Assembly (NCBI GenBank): GCA_021798485.1
Contig: JAJZGK010000006.1
Location: 1-38,579 of the forward strand
Direction of reading: 5' to 3'
Source of the DNA: Pseudomonadota bacterium
Lineage (GTDB): Bacteria; Pseudomonadota; Alphaproteobacteria; Rhodospirillales; Magnetospirillaceae
DNA: 38,579 nt
Under the pieces are notes generated by a model. It made no database searches, had not been told where the DNA came from, and saw only the letters and a program-made list of their open reading frames with translations. Made by a program: the position numbers and the translations under genes. Below are positions 7,540 through 13,593 of this stretch, piece after piece; position 1 is the stretch's first letter, and each line of letters begins with the position of its first letter.

Positions 7540-7781
7540 GGCTTCGCCTTCCTGAGCAAGCCGTCTTCTAGACCGACTGCCCCCATGATGAACAGGAGAT
7601 CCAGAGTCAGCACGAACCAGTCATAAGTTACCGGAGCCACACCGGAGAGATTGCCGCGCCGCTCACGGAAGCGGTCCCACAACCGGGAAACGGTCATCGG
7701 GTGGCGCAGCAGGCCGAGAAGTTCTGCCCCCACCGACAACAGCGCCCGGTCGGCGCGAATATGCTTGGTCGGTAAAATCAT
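7536..7781 (-). CDS. ABC-3C system middle component (MC6-like)
   Basis: An 81-residue protein starting MILPTKHIRADRALLSVGAE, the typical opening of ABC-3C middle component 6. It continues with a short winged-helix-like part (TVSRLWDRFRERRG) and a hydrophobic helix (YDWFVLTLDLLFIMGAVGLEDG). Middle components are small adaptors that are thought to link the ATPase to the effector/sensor protein. It is coupled on both sides by 4-bp ATGA overlaps, so the three products are probably made in set proportion. The assignment rests on the N-terminal pattern and on the gene order. Confidence 0.82.
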   Translation of the reverse strand: MILPTKHIRADRALLSVGAELLGLLRHPMTVSRLWDRFRERRGNLSGVAPVTYDWFVLTLDLLFIMGAVGLEDGLLRKAKP

Positions 7782-8680
7782 GAGACCAACACCGGCTCCT
7801 CGAAAATATCACAGCGTTCAAAAAAATAGGACAGTACGGACAACACCGCCGCCTGCCGCTTCGCTCCGCCAATGTCTCCGCCCGCGAAGGAGAAGAGACT
7901 GTCGAAAACCCCGTCAGGACTCAACCCCTGGCTTTTCAGCATCTGATATTTGTTGCGGAACGCTTCCGCGACCGCTTCCCCCAGCCCAGGATCGGGATAG
8001 CCCGCCAGGAAAGCATCGACGGCAGGCTCGCCGATCCGCCCGGCAGTCAGCAAGGTGGCCACCGCCGCAGAGAGTTCGTTCGCTTCCAGCTTTTCGGCGG
8101 ACGGGGCACGCAAGGGCGGGTTTGACCCAGGGTCGATCCGCTGTACCGCCTTGATCACCAGATCGATATCCTCATTGTCCACTTGGACCATCAAGCCGTA
8201 GCCGGGAACGGCACCGAACAAGATTTCCAGCTTGTCCACCGGCAGGGCCATGACAACGGTCCGCAACTCCTCCAATGCCCAATGCCCGGTGGACACGGCA
8301 TCACCTTCCTTGGAGAAGGCGTTCAAAAGCTGGAGTGCGGGCGCGGGCAACCCGTGGTGATCGTTGTGGACGAACACCCACGACGTCATCTGCGCCCCCC
8401 AATGCTCGACCGCGCCATGGAAATCCTCCTCCATCTTGGTGGTCAACTCGGCGATCCTCATACTCTTAGGGCCATAGCACTGGAACACCGTTCCCGTACT
8501 GGCCTGATAACCATCGCATTTCAGGTCGCCGAGACGTCCATGGGGACGAACCGCAACGAAGTCGCCCGGATAGGCGATCTCCATGATCCGCCGAAACAAT
8601 TCCTGGAAAACATCACCTGTTGATCGGAGGTATCGTATCTCAAATTCTCTGCTGTAAAGCGCCCACTGAAGCTGGTCCAT
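7778..8680 (-). CDS. ABC-3C system effector/sensor protein with nuclease-like N-terminal domain
   Basis: A protein of about 300 residues that starts the three-gene unit. The N-terminal 100 residues look like a restriction-endonuclease fold: FQELFRRIM helix, then GDLKCDGYQ and VFQCYGPK, placed as the acidic and Q-x-x strands of Mrr-type nucleases. The usual lysine of the catalytic triad is not in its standard place, so activity is uncertain. The C-terminal half is helical (ELSAAVATLLTAGRIGEP) and ends in SVLSYFFERCDIFEEPV, as in ABC-3C proteins that contact the ATPase. ATG 8680 is chosen because a candidate promoter at 8747-8775 would leave almost no leader for the in-frame ATG at 8734; neither start has a strong ribosome site. 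Confidence 0.75.
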   Translation of the reverse strand: MDQLQWALYSREFEIRYLRSTGDVFQELFRRIMEIAYPGDFVAVRPHGRLGDLKCDGYQASTGTVFQCYGPKSMRIAELTTKMEEDFHGAVEHWGAQMTSWVFVHNDHHGLPAPALQLLNAFSKEGDAVSTGHWALEELRTVVMALPVDKLEILFGAVPGYGLMVQVDNEDIDLVIKAVQRIDPGSNPPLRAPSAEKLEANELSAAVATLLTAGRIGEPAVDAFLAGYPDPGLGEAVAEAFRNKYQMLKSQGLSPDGVFDSLFSFAGGDIGGAKRQAAVLSVLSYFFERCDIFEEPVLVS

Positions 8681-8746
8681 ACCCCGATCCGCATCCAAAT
8701 CTTGCTGTGTTGACAGCGCGGATTGCCATGGCAACCAGCACCCCGG

Positions 8747-8775
8747 ATTCTACGCAGGTTAAACAGCGCGGTAAA
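8747..8775 (-). promoter_or_regulatory. Candidate sigma-70 promoter of the ABC-3C operon
   Basis: On the minus strand, TTTACC (8775-8770) and TAGAAT (8752-8747) are separated by 17 bp; they match the -35 and -10 consensus at 4 of 6 and 5 of 6 positions. Transcription would begin near 8740, giving a leader of about 60 bases to ATG 8680. An own promoter fits a self-contained accessory module. Confidence 0.55.
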
Positions 8776-8898
8776 GTTGTGATTTACCTGCCCGACACAG
8801 CTTTTTAATCCGATATAGCCAATGTGTCGCAGCTTTAGTTTCCTCGGTTCAGACCGAGTGGGTAACCTCCTGAGACGCCACAACTAGAGTGCCCTCGC

Positions 8899-8926
8899 GT
8901 CCCGCAGCGACGCCCGGCGCCTGAGG
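8899..8926. repeat. Family-B repeat remnant at right flank of the ABC-3C island
   Basis: Contains CCCGCAGCGACG followed by CCCGGCGCCTGAGG. Both pieces occur in the same order in the family-B element at 17581-17755. In that element CCCGCAGCGACG lies two bases after the CTGGCGCATTGAG segment found at the other side of the island (5745-5757). Confidence 0.45.
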
Positions 8927-8936
8927 GGCATCTTAA

Positions 8937-8967
8937 CCAGGGTGGCTATCTTGGCATGCCACCCTGG
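8937..8967. repeat. Perfect inverted repeat (10-bp arms)
   Basis: CCAGGGTGGC (8937-8946) and GCCACCCTGG (8958-8967) flank an 11-base loop. No T tract follows on either strand, so it is not a standard terminator. It separates the island from the ahpC promoter region and may act as an operator or a transcription barrier. Confidence 0.6.
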
Positions 8968-9085
8968 AAGATTGAAAATAAATTGTAAAAATCGATTGAA
9001 CATACAAAATTAATCAATTTCCCCTTTTTCAGCGCTGTGGGTAAGGTCGTCTCCGGTTCAAGCCCGAACGCAACGGAGATACCCA

Positions 9086-9649
9086 ATGTCGCTGATCAAT
9101 ACCGAAGTGAAGCCCTTCTCGGCCCAGGCCTTCAAGGATGGCAAGTTCATCACCGTCACCGATGCCGATCTCAAGGGCAAGTGGTCGGTGGTGTTCTTCT
9201 ACCCGGCCGACTTCACCTTCGTCTGCCCCACCGAGCTCGAGGATCTGGCCGACAATTACGGCGAGTTCCAGGGCCTGGGCGTGGAAATCTACAGCGTGTC
9301 CACCGACACCCACTTCGCCCACAAGGCCTGGCACGACACCTCGGACGCGGTGAAGAAGATCCGCTACACCATGGTGGGCGATCCCACCGGCACCCTCAGC
9401 CGCAATTTCGAGGTGATGATCGAAGAGGCCGGTCTGGCCGACCGCGGCACCTTCGTCATCGATCCCAACGGCAAGATCCAGATCGTCGAGATCAATGCCG
9501 GCGGCATCGGCCGCGATGCCAAGGAGCTGCTGCGCAAGGTGAAGGCCGCCCAGTATGTGGCCTCGCATCCCGGCGAAGTGTGCCCGGCCAAGTGGAAGGA
9601 AGGGGAAAAGACCCTGGCTCCCTCCCTGGATCTGGTCGGCAAGATCTGA
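9086..9649 (+). CDS. ahpC: Alkyl hydroperoxide reductase subunit C (2-Cys peroxiredoxin)
   Basis: A 187-residue typical AhpC that reduces hydrogen peroxide, organic peroxides and peroxynitrite in the cytoplasm. The peroxidatic cysteine lies in [19 protein letters not shown] near residue 47, and the resolving cysteine in [10 protein letters not shown] near residue 166. The central [13 protein letters not shown] segment is also characteristic. ATG 9086 is preceded by CGGAGA. The AhpC reductase ahpF follows after 96 bp that include a very stable hairpin. Confidence 0.97.
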   Translation: MSLINTEVKPFSAQAFKDGKFITVTDADLKGKWSVVFFYPADFTFVCPTELEDLADNYGEFQGLGVEIYSVSTDTHFAHKAWHDTSDAVKKIRYTMVGDPTGTLSRNFEVMIEEAGLADRGTFVIDPNGKIQIVEINAGGIGRDAKELLRKVKAAQYVASHPGEVCPAKWKEGEKTLAPSLDLVGKI

Positions 9650-9685
9650 CAGGCCATCCGAAAGCCTGATCACGCGTTGCGTCTT

Positions 9686-9709
9686 CCCGGAAGGCTTCGG
9701 CCTTCCGGG
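9686..9709 (+). other. Stable intercistronic hairpin between ahpC and ahpF
   Basis: A perfect 10-bp stem (CCCGGAAGGC / GCCTTCCGGG) closed by a TTCG tetraloop, the extra-stable C(UUCG)G type in RNA. No T tract follows. It could protect the ahpC message from 3' exonucleases and so give more ahpC than ahpF, as is common for this pair. Confidence 0.7.
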
Positions 9710-9745
9710 GGCGCCCCTCCCCACCCGCGAAAGAAGGATCCCATC

Positions 9746-11323
9746 ATGTTGGACGCCGCCGTGCAGGAGCAGTTGAAAACCTATCTCACCTATCTGAAGC
9801 AGCCGGTGGAACTGGCGGCCAGCCTGGATGACGGTCCGAAGTCGCAGGAGATGTGGGAGATGCTGACCGGCATCGCCGCCCTTTCCGGCCTGGTGACGGC
9901 GGTGCGCGCCGATGATGATGCCCGCCGGCCCTCCTTCGCCATCCGCCGCCAAGGCTCGGATATCGCCGTGCGCTTTGCCGGCCTGCCCCTGGGGCATGAA
10001 TTCAATTCGCTGGTTCTGGCCCTGCTGCAGGTGGGCGGCCATCCGGCCAAGGCCGAGGCGGCGGTGCTGGAGCAGATCGCCGCCCTGGAGGGCGACTATC
10101 GTTTCGAAACCTATTTCTCGCTCTCCTGCCAGAATTGCCCCGATGTGGTGCAGGCGCTGAACCTGATGAGCGTGGTCAATCCCCGCATCCGCCATGTCGC
10201 CATCGACGGCGCCCTGTTCCAGGACGAGGTGGAGGCCCGCCAGATCATGGCCGTGCCGGCGGTGTTCCTGAACGGCCAGCCCTTCGCCCAGGGCCGCATG
10301 AGCCTGGAGCAGATCGTGGCCAGGCTGGACGAGGGCGCGGCGGCCCGCGATGCCGAGCGGCTGCAGGCCAAGGCCCCCTTCGACGTGCTGGTGGTGGGCG
10401 GCGGCCCGGCCGGCGCGGCGGCGGCTATCTATGCCGCCCGCAAGGGCATCCGCACCGGCGTGGTGGCCGAACGCTTCGGCGGTCAGGTGCTGGATACCCT
10501 GGCCATCGAAAACCTGATCGCCGTGTCCCACACCGAAGGCCCGCAGCTGGGGGCGGCGCTGGAACAGAACGTGCGCGGCTACGGCGTGGACGTGATGCCG
10601 GTGCAGAGCGCCGCCAAACTGGTGCCGGCGGCGGGGCCGGGCGGTCTGGCCGAGGTGCATCTGGCCTCGGGCGCGGTGCTGCGGGCCCGGACCGTGGTGC
10701 TGTCGACGGGGGCGCGCTGGCGCACCATGAACGTGCCCGGCGAGGATCAGTACCGCAACAAGGGCGTGGCCTTCTGCCCGCACTGCGATGGCCCGCTGTT
10801 CAAGGGCAAGCGGGTGGCGGTGATCGGCGGCGGCAATTCCGGCGTCGAGGCGGCGATCGATCTGGCCGGCATCGTCGCCCATGTCACCCTGCTGGAGTTC
10901 GATGTCCAGCTGCGCGCCGATGCCGTGCTGCAGGCCAAGCTGCGCTCGCTGCCCAACGTCAGCGTCATCACCTCGGCCCAGACCACCGAGGTTCTGGGCG
11001 ACGGCGCCCGGGTCACCGGGCTGGCCTACAAGGACCGCCAGGGCGGCGCGGCGCACCGGCTGGAGCTGGAGGGCATTTTCGTGCAGATCGGCCTGGTGCC
11101 CAACACCGAATGGCTGAAGGGCGCGCTGGCGCTCTCGCCCCGCGGCGAGATCGAGGTGGATGTCCGTGGACAAACCTCGGCGGCGGGGGTGTTCGCCGCC
11201 GGCGATGCCACCACCAGCCCCTATAAGCAGATCGTCATCGCCCTGGGCGACGGCGCCAAGGCCGCCCTCTCGGCCTTCGATCACCTGATCCGCGCAGGCG
11301 TGACCGCCGAGGCGGCGGAATAA
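9746..11323 (+). CDS. ahpF: Alkyl hydroperoxide reductase subunit F
   Basis: A 525-residue flavoprotein that uses NADH/NADPH to recycle AhpC. Domain order is complete: a tandem thioredoxin-like N-terminal domain with a CxxC (SCQNC, Cys about 128 and 131), FAD-binding [17 protein letters not shown] near residue 216, a redox CPHC near residue 345, nucleotide-binding [12 protein letters not shown] near residue 360 and the C-terminal FAD motif [12 protein letters not shown] 9746 has an AAGAAGGA ribosome site; the in-frame codon at 9677 lies upstream of the hairpin and is not supported. A terminator follows at 11345. Confidence 0.96.
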   Translation: MLDAAVQEQLKTYLTYLKQPVELAASLDDGPKSQEMWEMLTGIAALSGLVTAVRADDDARRPSFAIRRQGSDIAVRFAGLPLGHEFNSLVLALLQVGGHPAKAEAAVLEQIAALEGDYRFETYFSLSCQNCPDVVQALNLMSVVNPRIRHVAIDGALFQDEVEARQIMAVPAVFLNGQPFAQGRMSLEQIVARLDEGAAARDAERLQAKAPFDVLVVGGGPAGAAAAIYAARKGIRTGVVAERFGGQVLDTLAIENLIAVSHTEGPQLGAALEQNVRGYGVDVMPVQSAAKLVPAAGPGGLAEVHLASGAVLRARTVVLSTGARWRTMNVPGEDQYRNKGVAFCPHCDGPLFKGKRVAVIGGGNSGVEAAIDLAGIVAHVTLLEFDVQLRADAVLQAKLRSLPNVSVITSAQTTEVLGDGARVTGLAYKDRQGGAAHRLELEGIFVQIGLVPNTEWLKGALALSPRGEIEVDVRGQTSAAGVFAAGDATTSPYKQIVIALGDGAKAALSAFDHLIRAGVTAEAAE

Positions 11324-11344
11324 GACCGGGCTGCATAAGATCCG

Positions 11345-11380
11345 GGGGGCGGCGCCGAAAGGGGCCGCCCCCTGGTTTTT
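11345..11380 (+). terminator. Rho-independent terminator after ahpF
   Basis: A 9-bp stem GGGGGCGGC / GCCGCCCCC with a 10-base loop is followed by TGG and five T. It is 21 bp after the ahpF stop. Confidence 0.85.
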
Positions 11381-11468
11381 GTCCCCAAGGATTCGGTTGC
11401 ATCCTGTTAGGCCGGCTATACACTGCTCGTCATCCATCCCGTCTCTGACAAGAAGGACCAAGGCGGAC

Positions 11469-12263
11469 ATGCCGACCCAGGGAGACAGCGACACCGTTGC
11501 CAGCGGCGAAGTTGCCGATCAGCTGCGCCAGGAGTTCCGCGACGAAAGCGCCGAGGTGCTGCAGGGGCTGGATCTGATCCTGGATGCCGGGCGCAACGGC
11601 CACGGCCGCGCCGAGGACATCGTGCCCGCCTTCCGCCGCGCCGCCATCACCCTGCGCGGCCAGGCCGCCAGCAACGGCTATGCGGCGCTGTCGGCCATCG
11701 CCCACCGTCTCGATGATTACCTGCGGTCGGTGTCGCTGCCGTTCCTGCCCCGGGTGTGGGACGATCTGCAGCGGTTCCTCGATACCGCCCAGGATCTGCT
11801 GGCCGCCGATCCCGAGGCCAGCCGCGATGTGTCGCGGCTGGCGCGCGGTCTGCCCCATGCGGTGGGCTTCGATCTGAAGGATATTCAGATCCGCAATGTG
11901 GAAGTGATGCTGGTGATGGTGCCCGGCGCCCAGACCCATTTTGTCGAGCGCGAGCTGCAGCAATGCGGCTATCGGGTGTCCGTGGTGTCGGATACCATCA
12001 TGGCGCTGGCCATGGCGCTGCAGATCAAGCCCGATCTCATCATCGTTTCGGCGGTGATGCCGGGTGGGCTGGATGGCATCGATCTGGCCATCGGCCTGGG
12101 GGCCATGCCCTCCACCCGCAATATTCCCATGGCGGTGATCACCAGTCTCGATCCCGGGGACGAACGGCTCAATCTGTTGCCCAAGGCCGTGCCCATCGTC
12201 CATAAAAGTCCCAGCTTCGGCGATGATCTGTTCGCCGCGCTGGATCGTCTGTTCCTGATTTGA
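11469..12263 (+). CDS. Degenerate Hpt plus receiver-domain protein (pseudo-phosphorelay)
   Basis: A 264-residue cytoplasmic protein with two signalling folds that have both lost their phosphorylation site. The N-terminal part (about 15-130) follows the Hpt pattern DQLRQEFRDESAEVL and AFRRAAITLRGQAAS, but the phospho-His position is Ile60 and the following Lys is Arg. The C-terminal part (about 143-264) is receiver-like: PDLIIVSAVMPGG has Ser194 where the phospho-Asp should be, and the acidic pair of strand 1 is missing (VMVPGAQ). The later Thr/Ser (VITS) and Lys246 are kept. It may act as a scaffold or a phosphorylation-independent switch. ATG 11469 is used because a longer start at 11379 overlaps the ahpF terminator. 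A mini chemoreceptor protein follows 39 bp later, probably in the same operon. Confidence 0.8.
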   Translation: MPTQGDSDTVASGEVADQLRQEFRDESAEVLQGLDLILDAGRNGHGRAEDIVPAFRRAAITLRGQAASNGYAALSAIAHRLDDYLRSVSLPFLPRVWDDLQRFLDTAQDLLAADPEASRDVSRLARGLPHAVGFDLKDIQIRNVEVMLVMVPGAQTHFVERELQQCGYRVSVVSDTIMALAMALQIKPDLIIVSAVMPGGLDGIDLAIGLGAMPSTRNIPMAVITSLDPGDERLNLLPKAVPIVHKSPSFGDDLFAALDRLFLI

Positions 12264-12302
12264 AACCTTCCGGAACAACCGGAACCAGGGGAAAAAACCA
12301 CC

Positions 12303-12593
12303 ATGTCCGATTCGCAGCGTATCGCCGAACTGACCTCCGAGCTTTCCGACGTCATGGCCCGCAAGCTGGAAGAGATCAAGAAGGTCACCGGCACCACCCG
12401 CATTCTGGCCCTGAACGCCCTGATCGAGGCGGCCCGCGCCGGTGAGGCGGGCAAGGGCTTCGCCGTGGTGGCCGGCGAGGTCAAACATGTCTCCGAAACC
12501 ATCGACGGCATCACCAAGTCGCTGGAAGAGGACATGAACCACGCCATCGCCGAGCTGTCCTCGGTGGCCAAGGCCATGAACGACGGCCAGTAG
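12303..12593 (+). CDS. Stand-alone chemoreceptor (MCP) signalling hairpin, 96 residues
   Basis: A 96-residue protein that is only the tip of a methyl-accepting chemotaxis protein signalling domain. The highly conserved hairpin turn is present at about residues 34-60: [16 protein letters not shown] followed by [13 protein letters not shown], the part that contacts CheA and CheW. There is no membrane segment, sensor domain, HAMP or full set of methylation helices. The flanking helices are short coiled-coil stretches. It may join receptor arrays in the cytoplasm or serve the upstream pseudo-Hpt/receiver protein. ATG 12303 is the only good start. A tract of nine G immediately includes the stop codon's last base. 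Confidence 0.85.
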   Translation: MSDSQRIAELTSELSDVMARKLEEIKKVTGTTRILALNALIEAARAGEAGKGFAVVAGEVKHVSETIDGITKSLEEDMNHAIAELSSVAKAMNDGQ

Positions 12594-12619
12594 GGGGGGG
12601 GCGGGCCCGCGTCCCGGTT

Positions 12620-12652
12620 AGAGCGCGCTGCGATTGGATTGAATCGCGCTCT
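12620..12652. repeat. Hairpin-forming left part of an AGAGCG/CGCTCT intergenic element
   Basis: AGAGCGCG (12620-12627) pairs with CGCGCTCT (12645-12652), with an inner CGATT/AATCG pair. A matching CGCTCTAG end occurs at 12864-12871, which also supplies the stop codon of the VirJ-like gene. The two ends look like termini of one element interrupted by the family-A repeat. Confidence 0.4.
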
Positions 12653-12783
12653 TATACCAACCGGCCAATGAATTGCCCGGTTGTATCGTCCCTCGCCGGG
12701 CGGCGGCATCCGCCGCCTTGGCCGCTCGCTCAATGCTCGCTGGATACCGGCCAACGAGTCACTTCAATGGTTGGCCGGTATTA
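12653..12783 (+). repeat. Family-A palindromic repeat, copy 1
   Basis: A 131-bp element that begins TATACCAACCGGCCAATGAA and ends TTGGCCGGTATTA; the ends are imperfect inverted repeats of each other. The middle holds TCGCCGGGCGGCGGCATCCG and GCTCGCTCAATGCTCGCTGG. Near-identical copies lie in inverse orientation at 20740 and 22651, and a shortened one at 30366. It has no coding capacity, as in MITE or REP-type elements. The rest of the 274-bp spacer contains the hairpin at 12620 and a GAAAAAGC/GCTTTTTC stem at 12807-12825. Confidence 0.85.
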
Positions 12784-12867
12784 AGCCCGAGCGGCGCTTG
12801 AGCCATGAAAAAGCGGAGCTTTTTCACTCTTGCAAACTAGAGTGGTTCAAGCGAAGCGCGAAACGCT

Positions 12868-13593
12868 CTAGGGGATGCGGGCGATGATCATGTCGGCCAG
12901 CTTGGTGTAGTTCTCATCGAAGTGGTGGCCGCCCGGCAGCTGGATCACCTCGGCCGCGCCCTTGGGCAGGGTGGGGCAGAGCGAGTCCTTGATTTCATCA
13001 ACGCCGTAAACGCACAGGCTGCGCACCCCCTGGTATTTGGCCACTTCCGGCAGCACCGGGCGGGCGCTGGCATGGCGGTAATCGTGCAGCCAGTCGCCCC
13101 AGTGGATTTCCCAGTTGGCGTAGGTGCCGGGGCTGAGCAGCACCGCCAGCCCCACCTGGGCGCGCAAGGCGGCGGGCATGCGGGCCAGCAGGAACGGCTC
13201 CACGTTGCCGCCGAAGGAAAAGCCGATCAGCACCACCCGCTTTTTGTGCCAGGCGGCCAGGTAATGCTGCAGGGCGGCGTTCAGATCGGGCGCGGTCTGG
13301 TCCGGGGTGTGGGTGCCGTCGAAATATTTCAGGCAGTCGAAGCCCAGCACGCTGTAGCCCCGTTCCGACAGGCGCTCGCCCAGCGAACGGTCGAGATCGG
13401 CCCAGCCGCCGTCGCCCGACAGAATCACCACCAGATTGGCATCGGCGTTGTTGGCCTGATATTCCACCAGGGTGCCGTGCGGCAGGGCGGGCAGGGGCGG
13501 CGTGGGCTCGGCCCGGGCCGGCAGGGCCAGCGCCGACAGCAGCAGGGCCAGGCCGCAGCCCCGGCGCAGGAAACGTGGAACCGCGACCCTCAT
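12868..13593 (-). CDS. VirJ/AcvB-domain periplasmic hydrolase, lysyl-PG turnover
   Basis: A 241-residue exported alpha/beta-hydrolase of the VirJ/AcvB family. Residues 1-28 form a signal peptide (double Arg, hydrophobic run, ARA cleavage). Family landmarks are LSGDGGWADLDRSLGERL, the nucleophile motif GFSFGGN, CVYGVDEIKDSLCP and the C-terminal GGHHFDENY with the catalytic His. AcvB/AtvA proteins hydrolyse lysyl-phosphatidylglycerol in the periplasm and are encoded with mprF/lpiA in rhizobia and Agrobacterium; the same pairing occurs here. ATG 13593 overlaps the mprF stop by 4 bp (ATGA), so translation is coupled. This version has one domain, like VirJ, whereas AcvB is longer. Confidence 0.88.
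   Translation of the reverse strand: MRVAVPRFLRRGCGLALLLSALALPARAEPTPPLPALPHGTLVEYQANNADANLVVILSGDGGWADLDRSLGERLSERGYSVLGFDCLKYFDGTHTPDQTAPDLNAALQHYLAAWHKKRVVLIGFSFGGNVEPFLLARMPAALRAQVGLAVLLSPGTYANWEIHWGDWLHDYRHASARPVLPEVAKYQGVRSLCVYGVDEIKDSLCPTLPKGAAEVIQLPGGHHFDENYTKLADMIIARIP

Larger units (their letters stand above)
8776..9085. other. Intergenic region between ABC-3C operon and ahpC
   Basis: Together with 8735-8775 this is a 351-bp gap without a supported gene. It contains a small hairpin (CTCGGT/ACCGAG, 8843-8858), a repeat remnant at 8899-8926, a strong inverted repeat at 8937-8967 and an AT-rich stretch at 8968-9030 that probably holds the ahpC promoter. The last contains an ATTGA-N14-TCAAT dyad (8995-9018) that could bind a regulator; I cannot assign it to OxyR. 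Confidence 0.5.

Noticed and set aside
8521-8883. A 120-codon minus-strand frame at the start of the ABC-3C operon
   Set aside because: It overlaps the nuclease-like gene in another frame, has no ribosome site and no recognisable motif.
8995-9018. The ATTGA-N14-TCAAT dyad before ahpC as an OxyR site
   Set aside because: The spacing and bases do not match the ATAG/CTAT tetrad pattern known for OxyR, and no oxyR gene is nearby. It is noted only as an AT-rich dyad.
9029-11494. An 821-codon minus-strand frame opposite ahpC and ahpF
   Set aside because: His/Gln/Gly-rich shadow translation with no recognisable domain; the plus strand holds two clear enzymes.
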